Of a DNA stretch of 10,089 nucleotides, positions 4,387-10,089 are shown piece after piece. The stretch's first letter is position 1, and the number at the start of each line of letters is the position of its first letter. Below the pieces are notes generated by a model. The model had not been told where the DNA came from and searched no databases. It saw only the letters and a program-made list of their open reading frames with translations. Location of the stretch: NCBI GenBank assembly GCA_964443885.1, contig CAYUES010000037.1:1-10089 (forward strand). The letters run 5' to 3'. Source of the DNA: OMIS01 sp964443885. Lineage in GTDB: Bacteria; Patescibacteriota; Microgenomatia; UBA1400; PJMF01. Made by a program: the position numbers and the translations under genes.

Positions 4387-6738
4387 ATGTTAAATACTTC
4401 GTCATCTAGCATCCAACAACTTCTATCGACCTTGGGTGGAATAGGGTTAGCTCTGGGGATTGTGCTGGGATCAATACTTTTTGTTAGTGCGATTGCCTAT
4501 GTTCTATACTTTTGGTGGAAAAATCGAAATAGAGAAGCCTATGCTCTCGACTTTGTCACGCTTCTTATCCGAGTACCCCGAGAGAATGAAACAAAAATTG
4601 ATGCTGCAGAGCAAATGTTTGCTGGCCTGTACTCGCTTAAGAAAACAGGTTTTGGTAGCAACTGGTTTGGCAACGAAGACTTCTTCTCATTTGAAATTGT
4701 TGCGTTAAAGGAAGAAATTGCTTTTTATGTCAGTTGTCATCGTAAAATTCGTGATTTAGTCGAGAAACAAATTAATGGCGCGTATCCAACAGCTGAGATG
4801 AAAGAAGTTGATGAGGTCAATATTTTTACTGAAAAAGGTAAAGTAGCATTTGCAACACTCAGTTTAGAAAATGGTAATCACTTTCCCATTAAAACTTTCA
4901 AAGATCTGCCCACTGATGGCCTGTCGCTGCTGACATCAGGACTCGCCAAGATGGACCATGGAGAAGGTGCAATAGTTCAGTTTCTTATGCAGCCGATTAG
5001 TTCTAGCTGGAAGAAAAAAGCAAAAAGCTATGTATCAGCCGAGAAAAAGCGGGAAGCCGATCCTGAAAAGGCGACATATTCACATGATCCAAAGGAAATG
5101 GAAAGCATTACTTCTAAAACAGAGAAAAATGCCTTTCGGGTCAGTATTAGAATAGTTGTTTCTGCTCCAAATGAGCACCTCGCTGAGTCTCATCTGAACA
5201 ATATCATGGGAGCTTTTGCACAGTTTTCATCTGCCTATAACAACTTTCATCGCCCAACCGTTTTCTTGAAGCATTTTTTTATGATCGACTTCCTATATCG
5301 ATACATGCCGCTTTTTAATCGAAGTACCAGTATTTTAAACACTGAAGAGTTGTCGACAATTTTCCACTTGCCCAATAAAACAGTTGAAACACCGCATATT
5401 AAGTGGCTTAACGCCAAACATGCACCAGCCCCAAATAACATTCCAAACGAAGGTCTGTACTTGGGTTTTTCAAAGTATCGGGGGATCGAGCGCAAAGTCT
5501 ATATGTCACTCGATGACCGCCGCCGTCACATGTACATCATTGGAAAAACTGGAACCGGTAAGTCTGAGTTCTTAAAAGAAATGATCTTGCAGGATATTGA
5601 GTCTGGGCACGGTGTTTGTGCGGTCGACCCTCACGGAGAGTTTGTGGAAGATATTTTGCAGCTGATGCCGCCGGAGCGTGCTGACGACGTGATTTACTTT
5701 AATCCGTCTGACTTGGATCGGCCAATGGGCATGAACATGATGGAGGCAGACACAGAAGAGCAACGCCACTTTGTGGTTGGCTCGGTAATTGGTTTGATGT
5801 ACAAACTCTACGACCCACATCGCACCGGTATCATTGGACCGCGGTTTGAGCATGCCATTCGTAATGCAATGCTGACAATTATGTACAAAAAGGGCACTAC
5901 CTTTGTGGAGTTGGTGCGGATTATGACCGACACTAAGTATGTTGATGAGATGTTGCCATACATTAAAGACCCAGTGGTGAAACGGTACTGGACCGACCAG
6001 ATTGCCCAAACCAGTGACTTTCATAAGTCAGAAGTCTTGGACTACATCGTTTCTAAGTTCGGTCGCTTTGTGACTAATAAAACAATGCGTAATATTATTG
6101 GTCAGCCATACAGTTCATTTAATTTCCGCCAGGCAATGGATGAGAAGAAAATTATTTTATGTAATCTTTCAAAGGGTATTTTGGGAGAAGAAGATGCGAA
6201 GTTTTTAGGTTTGATTTTGGTGCCGAAAGTTTTGACTGCAGCGATGAGTCGTCAGAACATTCCAATGGCTGATCGTCATGACTTTTTCTTGTACGTCGAT
6301 GAGTTTCAGAACTATGCGACCGAAGACTTTGCGGTGATTCTCTCTGAAGCTCGGAAGTATCGTTTGAATCTGACGGTGGCTAACCAGTTTATCGGGCAGA
6401 TCGATGAAGAAGTCAAGAATGCTGTTTTTGGTAATGTCGGTACAATTGTTTCGTTCCGGATTGGTGTGCCTGATGCAAACTTCTTGCAACATGAGTTTAC
6501 TCCAGTTTTCAATGAAACTGACCTGACTAATGTCGAAAAGTACAATGTCTATATAAAAACGATCGTGAAGAACGAGCCGGTGGCGCCATTCAGTATGTCA
6601 CTGGTAAAAGACATGACTCTGGTGGAGGCACGGATGAATCCGAAACAAGCTGAGATGATTAAGCAGCTCTCACGCTTGAAGTACGGGCGCGATAAAGATA
6701 TTGTAGAAGCAGAAATAAAAAGTAGAAGTAATTTGTAG
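4387..6738 (+). CDS. TraG/VirD4/HerA-like membrane-anchored ATPase, 783 aa
   Basis: This is a P-loop ATPase of the FtsK/HerA superfamily, in the branch annotated as type IV secretion or conjugative transfer proteins, which pump DNA or protein across membranes as hexamers. One hydrophobic helix (about 17-43) precedes the basic WWKNRNR. A roughly 300-residue N-terminal domain (about 50-370) of no family I can name follows. The Walker A motif is GKTGTGKS (386-393), followed by AVDPHGEF. The Walker B motif is FFLYVDEFQNY, with D638 and E639. It leads into LSEARKYRLNLTVANQFIGQI, typical of the TraG/VirD4 C-terminal part. No VirB, relaxase or pilus gene is visible nearby, so the partner system is unknown. 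The start has no Shine-Dalgarno at normal spacing. It could be a DNA-uptake motor, a conjugation relic or a secretion motor. Confidence 0.88.
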   Translation: MLNTSSSSIQQLLSTLGGIGLALGIVLGSILFVSAIAYVLYFWWKNRNREAYALDFVTLLIRVPRENETKIDAAEQMFAGLYSLKKTGFGSNWFGNEDFFSFEIVALKEEIAFYVSCHRKIRDLVEKQINGAYPTAEMKEVDEVNIFTEKGKVAFATLSLENGNHFPIKTFKDLPTDGLSLLTSGLAKMDHGEGAIVQFLMQPISSSWKKKAKSYVSAEKKREADPEKATYSHDPKEMESITSKTEKNAFRVSIRIVVSAPNEHLAESHLNNIMGAFAQFSSAYNNFHRPTVFLKHFFMIDFLYRYMPLFNRSTSILNTEELSTIFHLPNKTVETPHIKWLNAKHAPAPNNIPNEGLYLGFSKYRGIERKVYMSLDDRRRHMYIIGKTGTGKSEFLKEMILQDIESGHGVCAVDPHGEFVEDILQLMPPERADDVIYFNPSDLDRPMGMNMMEADTEEQRHFVVGSVIGLMYKLYDPHRTGIIGPRFEHAIRNAMLTIMYKKGTTFVELVRIMTDTKYVDEMLPYIKDPVVKRYWTDQIAQTSDFHKSEVLDYIVSKFGRFVTNKTMRNIIGQPYSSFNFRQAMDEKKIILCNLSKGILGEEDAKFLGLILVPKVLTAAMSRQNIPMADRHDFFLYVDEFQNYATEDFAVILSEARKYRLNLTVANQFIGQIDEEVKNAVFGNVGTIVSFRIGVPDANFLQHEFTPVFNETDLTNVEKYNVYIKTIVKNEPVAPFSMSLVKDMTLVEARMNPKQAEMIKQLSRLKYGRDKDIVEAEIKSRSNL

Positions 6739-6752
6739 CACACTACTTGTGC
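6738..6752 (+). other. Short intergenic hairpin at the ATPase stop
   Basis: GCACA (6738-6742) and TGTGC (6748-6752) form a perfect 5-bp stem with loop CTACT. It starts at the last base of the ATPase stop codon and ends just before the strong ribosome binding site of the next gene. No T-run follows, so it is not an intrinsic terminator. It could protect or separate the messages, or be chance. Confidence 0.25.
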
Positions 6753-6756
6753 AAAG

Positions 6757-6762
6757 AGGAGG
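6757..6762 (+). promoter_or_regulatory. Strong Shine-Dalgarno (AGGAGG) for the 107-aa gene
   Basis: AGGAGG lies 4 nt before the ATG at 6767, inside the longer purine run AGAGGAGG. It fixes the start at 6767; the in-frame upstream TTG/GTG region would place this site inside the coding sequence. It is the only strong Shine-Dalgarno seen in the window. Confidence 0.75.
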
Positions 6763-6766
6763 AACT

Positions 6767-7090
6767 ATGCCATATCATGAAGAAGGATATACACCAGAAC
6801 CTAAGTGGGATAGAGAAGGAGCAATACGTCACTCACTCAATAATCTCATTTCTCAAGCCAGACAAAATGGAGACTTCGTATCAGTTGAAAACCTTGAGCG
6901 TATTCAAGCAGAGATTAATGAGGGCATTACAACTTTTGAAGCACAAAGCGGAATTTTAGACAAGGCTAAGGAAAATATTGAAGCTATGACTCAAGCAAGA
7001 GAAATAGGCCAAGATAATAAGCGGGCTGAGCAAGATTGGAATGAAACATGGCAAGGTATAAGAAATTTTTTTACTGGAGGTAAAAAATAG
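6767..7090 (+). CDS. Small helical hypothetical protein, 107 aa
   Basis: No named family is recognised. The protein is soluble, acidic and largely helical. A polar start (MPYHEEGYTPEPKW) leads to helices about 16-34, 39-58 and 58-85 with regular hydrophobic spacing, possibly a coiled coil. A Trp-containing end, DWNETWQGIRNFFTGGKK, follows. There is no signal peptide or membrane helix. The start is fixed by a strong AGGAGG. The gene begins 28 nt after the ATPase and is probably cotranscribed with it, so it may be an accessory of the motor. The strong ribosome binding site suggests it is made in larger amount than its neighbours. Both points are inference. Confidence 0.7.
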   Translation: MPYHEEGYTPEPKWDREGAIRHSLNNLISQARQNGDFVSVENLERIQAEINEGITTFEAQSGILDKAKENIEAMTQAREIGQDNKRAEQDWNETWQGIRNFFTGGKK

Positions 7091-7107
7091 TCAGTCTTTA
7101 ACCTACA

Positions 7108-7926
7108 TTACCTTCGCTGTAATTTCTTAACTTGATTGAATCCGTGAATCATTGCCGAAGTTATAAAACTACTTGCATACTCGCTAGAGCTATCACCACT
7201 TATAGCTAATGGCTGTGTCCGCCGCTCCTGAACAGCAGTAATAAATGCTTGCGGCGTTAATTCAGTCATTTGTAATCTTGTTGAGCTATTACCCACTTGG
7301 CTAGCAATGTGTGCATCGGTTCCTGCGAATGTTGCAAAGCCCCAATCAGTATTTCTAGTACGCAACTCATTTGCATTTTTTAAATACTCCCAGAAAAATA
7401 CTTGCGACATCCAGTTATATGCTTCAATCCCCACATTCAAAAGAGTTTTGTCATCAAGGTTTTTTCTGATATGCTCAATTGCTGCAAAAGATAAACTATG
7501 GATTAATCCAAATCCAGGATGCACTAAAATGCAGATTGCATTGTAATCAGACACAGCTTTTTGAATGACATCGACGGTGTGATCTTCACCTTTGGCAGGT
7601 CTAAAATTGGTAGCAAATGTATCTGCAGACTCTCTTTCTGGAATCAACACAACAACGTGACCTTGCTGAGTGCTTACTTCTAATCCAGGGATTACGAGCA
7701 GCGGATTGACTGTTCCTATTTGATTACCTTTTCTATCTAGTCTGGGAATCTGCACTTGTTTGGCTGTATAAAAAAGCTGATTCCAACCGCTGATTTCATT
7801 ATGATCAGTGAGTGCAACAATTGATAAACCTTTGTTGTAGGCGCTACGAACTATCGCAGCTGGGGAATCGATGCCATCGCTATGAAAACTATGAGTATGA
7901 AAGTCACCTTCGTAGTTTTTAAGCAT
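7108..7926 (-). CDS. PHP-domain metal-dependent phosphoesterase, 272 aa
   Basis: PHP proteins hydrolyse phosphoester bonds using a cluster of metal ions held by His, Asp and Glu. All motifs are visible in order: DFHTHSFHSDG (H10, H12, D17), LTDHNE (D41, H42), PGLEVS (E83), GHVVVL (H90), LVHPGFG (H136), GIEAY (E168) and AGTDAH (D204, H206). The full ligand set predicts an active enzyme. The length fits stand-alone PHP phosphatases and phosphodiesterases related to TrpH/YciV; DNA polymerase or HisK fusions are excluded by size. The substrate cannot be read from sequence: nucleotides, short RNA or a sugar phosphate are possible. There is no signal peptide, so it is cytoplasmic. It lies 29 nt downstream of the 131-aa gene and faces the + strand operon end to end, with 17 nt between the stops. 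No Shine-Dalgarno is visible. Confidence 0.87.
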   Translation of the reverse strand: MLKNYEGDFHTHSFHSDGIDSPAAIVRSAYNKGLSIVALTDHNEISGWNQLFYTAKQVQIPRLDRKGNQIGTVNPLLVIPGLEVSTQQGHVVVLIPERESADTFATNFRPAKGEDHTVDVIQKAVSDYNAICILVHPGFGLIHSLSFAAIEHIRKNLDDKTLLNVGIEAYNWMSQVFFWEYLKNANELRTRNTDWGFATFAGTDAHIASQVGNSSTRLQMTELTPQAFITAVQERRTQPLAISGDSSSEYASSFITSAMIHGFNQVKKLQRR

Positions 7927-7955
7927 TAGGACATTCTGAAATAATTTTACTGTCG

Positions 7956-8351
7956 CTACGGCGTTGTAGTTCGTGCTTCATAGTCTTTTACAACTTGTTG
8001 GCAGTATAAATAGCGTCCGTAATCAAAAGCTCTTTCTTGTAATGATGAGTTGGCAGAACTAGAAGCTTCTTTGACAGCTTCGCCTAAAACTTGTCCAACT
8101 GTATTACTCACTTCACCAGTTCGTACTGTTAAAGAGTCAAGTTGTTGGTTGGTATTTTCAGGCATTGCGGGCATCTGAAAAGAAGCAAGTGAACCAGAAA
8201 CTGCTGGAGCTGAAACAATTGGATTTTGTGGTAAAAAAGTCATCTGCGAGCGTACAGGCATTGGTAAACCAGCTCCACCTGTGAAGTACAAATACGCGCC
8301 TATAAATACGACGACTCCAATAAACCAAACGATCATGCGGATATAATTCAT
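7956..8351 (-). CDS. Single-pass membrane hypothetical protein, 131 aa
   Basis: No named family is recognised. An N-terminal hydrophobic helix (about 6-24, IVWFIGVVVFIGAYLYF) anchors it. A Pro/Ser/Ala/Met-rich linker (about 25-68) and a helical part (about 69-110) follow, then a C-terminal block, RAFDYGRYLYCQQVVKDYE (107-125), with one Cys. This end looks like the conserved core. By charge distribution the C-terminal part probably lies outside the membrane, but this is uncertain. The ATG at 8351 is preceded by a promoter-like box and no Shine-Dalgarno, so it may start its own transcript, which would carry on into the PHP gene. Confidence 0.65.
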   Translation of the reverse strand: MNYIRMIVWFIGVVVFIGAYLYFTGGAGLPMPVRSQMTFLPQNPIVSAPAVSGSLASFQMPAMPENTNQQLDSLTVRTGEVSNTVGQVLGEAVKEASSSANSSLQERAFDYGRYLYCQQVVKDYEARTTTP

Positions 8352-8357
8352 AGTTTT

Positions 8358-8366
8358 ATCTTAGCA
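8358..8366 (-). promoter_or_regulatory. Extended -10 promoter (TGCTAAGAT), leaderless
   Basis: Read on the minus strand, TGC plus TAAGAT precedes the ATG at 8351 by six bases (AAAACT). This is the same layout as the box before the + strand gene at 3502. TAAGAT matches the -10 consensus at four of six positions, including the key A2 and T6. There is no clear -35 and no Shine-Dalgarno. Confidence 0.4.
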
Positions 8367-8396
8367 TTTATCTAAATTTACCAGTGTATGAAACGT

Positions 8397-8414
8397 CTTT
8401 CAGACACCTGAAAG
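8397..8414 (-). terminator. Hairpin just after the ABC permease stop, possible terminator
   Basis: CTTTCAG and CTGAAAG form a perfect 7-bp stem with a 4-nt loop, one base past the permease stop codon on the minus strand. The downstream sequence (ACGTTTCAT) has only a short T-run, so termination would be weak or the hairpin may simply stabilise the 3' end. A promoter-like box for the next gene follows about 30 nt later, consistent with a unit boundary. Confidence 0.4.
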
Positions 8415-8415
8415 T

Positions 8416-9621
8416 CTACTCATATCGTAACGCTTCAATAGGTGAAAGATTGGCGGCTCTGCGTGCCGGTGCAGCCCCGAAAATCAAGCCAACAACAGTC
8501 GAAACACCAAGTGCCAAGAATACAGCAAAACCAGTGATTTCAGCTGGTATAAATGACTGAATTGCCAATGTACCTAAGAAGGCGAGTAGCAAACCGATGC
8601 CTCCACCAATTGCAGACAAAACTGCGGCTTCAATCAAAAACTGCAACATAATTAAGTTTGGAGTTGCTCCCAATGCTTTGCGCAGACCAATTTCACGAGT
8701 ACGTTCAGTAACCGACACCAACATAATATTCATAATTCCAATTCCGCCCACTAACAATGAAATTCCAGCAATCCCTCCTAAGCCTGCAGTCAGCACGCCC
8801 AAGACTTGATTAATTGTATCCAGAATTTCTGCTTGATTTACAACAGAGAACTCATCATCTTTAAGTCGTTTGCCTAGTTCTGTTTCAATATTTTTGATGT
8901 GTTGGTCGATGTTTTCGGTGGTTTTAGTTTTAACAATAATTTGGGAAATTTTATTTGAATCATATTTTTTGAAGGCAGTTTTAATGGGGATATAGGTGTA
9001 GGTATCGTATGAAGGCCCTCCAAAGCCGCCACCTTTTTTTTCAGCAACACCGAGTACCGTAAATGTTTGGCTACCGATCTTTACACGTTTACCAATAGGA
9101 TCAACTTCGCCAAATAGCTTTTCCGCAACATCAAAACCCAATATCGCTACCGACTCACTACCCATTGCTTCTGTCTCAGTAAAAAAACGCCCTTTTTCAA
9201 TTACCACGTTGTATGTTTCAGGGAAGTTTGCGGTACTGCCTAAGACTGTTGAAGAACGTGTCTTTTGTTGAAACGCAACCTTATCAGTTTGTTGATTAAG
9301 TGGTGCAACGGCGCTGACATCGTCACGCATTCGTTCTAAAATCTGGACTTCACGCATAGTTAATTTATTGTTGGCAACAGCAGATTCCTGAGCTTCTGCA
9401 TTAAAGCCGCCATCTTCACCAAACGGATCACCAGGCATAACGATTGCAGTATTAGCGCCTAATTCATTAAATTCTTCGGTTACAAAGTTGGAAAGACCTG
9501 TCCCAATTGAAGTGAGAAGCACCACCGAACTGACACCAATAATAATACCGAGCGTCGTCAAAAAAGCTCGCACTTTATTAGTGAGAATTGCTTTAACTGC
9601 TAATAAAAAAATATCTTTCAT
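8416..9621 (-). CDS. MacB/FtsX-type ABC transporter permease, 401 aa
   Basis: This is a type VII (mechanotransmission) ABC permease; relatives drive efflux, lipoprotein release or cell-wall hydrolase activation from across the membrane instead of moving substrate through a pore. The layout is the family's: TM1 about 20-40 after the basic AILTNKVRAF, a large extracytoplasmic domain about 45-270, then TM2 about 275-302, TM3 about 325-355 and TM4 about 363-385. The coupling segment ERTREIGLRKALGA (306-319) and the C-terminal PARRAANLSPIEALRYE are clear hallmarks. A Gly-rich loop (KKGGGFGGPSYDTYTY, 195-210) sits in the outer domain. The gene follows the ABC ATPase by 48 nt on the same strand and pairs with it. 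An AGGA lies close to the ATG. The substrate is not known; a MacB-like exporter is the best guess. Confidence 0.92.
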   Translation of the reverse strand: MKDIFLLAVKAILTNKVRAFLTTLGIIIGVSSVVLLTSIGTGLSNFVTEEFNELGANTAIVMPGDPFGEDGGFNAEAQESAVANNKLTMREVQILERMRDDVSAVAPLNQQTDKVAFQQKTRSSTVLGSTANFPETYNVVIEKGRFFTETEAMGSESVAILGFDVAEKLFGEVDPIGKRVKIGSQTFTVLGVAEKKGGGFGGPSYDTYTYIPIKTAFKKYDSNKISQIIVKTKTTENIDQHIKNIETELGKRLKDDEFSVVNQAEILDTINQVLGVLTAGLGGIAGISLLVGGIGIMNIMLVSVTERTREIGLRKALGATPNLIMLQFLIEAAVLSAIGGGIGLLLAFLGTLAIQSFIPAEITGFAVFLALGVSTVVGLIFGAAPARRAANLSPIEALRYE

Positions 9622-9669
9622 ATTCCTACGTAGTCAAAATTATTTTTAGGTACTTTTTGCTTGTAACCA

Positions 9670-10089
9670 CTACTTAACAACTTGTACCGGCAAGTTTTTT
9701 TTGTACTTCGCGTACTTGTTTTTTCCATCACTGACAACTTTGCCATCTCTAAAAACTACTAAACGAGTTGCAATCGCGGCTACGTCTTCTTCGTGGGTGA
9801 CCATGATAATTGTTCGATTTTCATTATGTAATTCTTGGAGAAATGCTTTAATTTCTTCACCCGATTTAGTATCCAAGTTACCAGTTGGTTCATCAGCAAA
9901 GATAATACTGGGATTATTAATCAAAGCGCGGGCAATCGCCACTCGTTGTTGTTGTCCGCCTGAAAGTTGGGCAGGGGAGTTTTCTAATCGATCTCCCAAA
10001 CCAACCTTTTCAAGCATGAGCTTGGCGCGCTCGCGTCGCTCGCGCTCAGGCACCTTAGCATACACCAACGGCAACGCCACGTTATCAAT
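9670..10089 (-). CDS. ABC transporter ATP-binding protein (LolD/MacB type), partial at window edge
   Basis: The C-terminal 139 residues are in the window; the frame stays open to the edge (the first visible residues read IDNVALPLVYA), so the N-terminus with Walker A lies outside. An internal GTG at 10080 is not the real start, because NVALPL is a conserved interior segment of this family. The ABC signature LSGGQQQRVAIARAL, Walker B IIFADEPTGNLD and the H-loop in MVTHE are intact, so the protein should hydrolyse ATP. DEPTGNLD and the short length after it are typical of the LolD/MacB/FtsE group that pairs with four-helix permeases. The Lys/Tyr-rich tail (GKNKYAKYKKNLPVQVVK) is slightly longer than in compact LolD proteins. 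The permease partner follows directly downstream. Confidence 0.92.
   Translation of the reverse strand: MDNVALPLVYAKVPERERRERAKLMLEKVGLGDRLENSPAQLSGGQQQRVAIARALINNPSIIFADEPTGNLDTKSGEEIKAFLQELHNENRTIIMVTHEEDVAAIATRLVVFRDGKVVSDGKNKYAKYKKNLPVQVVK

Noticed and set aside
5572..6024. 150-aa open frame on the minus strand inside the ATPase gene
   Set aside because: It lies antisense to the Walker A to Walker B region of a clear ATPase, has no recognisable motifs and a His/Val-rich composition typical of a reverse-strand shadow.
40..7090. TGA read as glycine (code 25)
   Set aside because: All genes are full length and match family lengths without any in-frame TGA.
7107..7123. ATTAC/GTAAT hairpin at the convergent gene ends as a terminator
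   Set aside because: A 5-bp AT-rich stem with a 7-nt loop and an interrupted T-run, lying inside the PHP coding end; too weak to call.

Overview
The window looks like part of a small, moderately AT-rich bacterial genome, most likely a Candidate Phyla Radiation (Patescibacteria) organism, perhaps Microgenomates-like. This is an inference from the combination seen here: an orphan TraG/HerA-type ATPase with one N-terminal membrane helix, flanked by unrecognised helical proteins; a membrane-anchored GH3 enzyme; DUF192; Lgt; few Shine-Dalgarno sites; and densely packed genes. No rRNA or marker gene is present to prove it. The code is standard: no gene needs TGA as a sense codon. All 12 stops visible are TAA or TAG, none TGA.

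Left block, + strand (about 40-3440). A 124-aa unknown protein is followed by a membrane-anchored NagZ-like GH3 hydrolase, a 168-aa multi-pass membrane protein, prolipoprotein diacylglyceryl transferase (lgt) and a membrane-anchored DUF192 protein. Spacing is very tight: 14 nt, then a 1-nt overlap, an abutting TAA/GTG, and a 14-nt overlap. This suggests one envelope-related operon. It is followed by a weak terminator-like hairpin (3457-3477).

Middle block, + strand (3502-7090). A 263-aa Gln/Pro/Ala-rich, probably disordered protein with a basic C-terminal block lies upstream of a 783-aa TraG/VirD4/HerA-like membrane-anchored ATPase. A 107-aa helical protein with the only strong Shine-Dalgarno in the window follows. 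The three may form a DNA- or protein-translocation module. No other type IV secretion component is visible.

Right block, - strand (7108-10089), convergent with the middle block. Read in transcription order, it holds a partial ABC ATPase of the LolD/MacB type running off the window edge, its MacB/FtsX-type permease, a hairpin, a 131-aa single-pass membrane protein and a PHP-domain metallophosphoesterase. The ABC pair probably works on the cell envelope. The last two proteins have no clear functional link to it.

A recurring theme is promoter-like -10 boxes placed 5-6 nt before start codons with no Shine-Dalgarno (genes starting at 429 and 3502 on +, and 8351 on -). This suggests leaderless mRNAs. 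No stretch over 300 bases lacks a gene; the longest gap is 4294-4386. I saw no tRNA, rRNA, CRISPR array, insertion sequence or long repeat.
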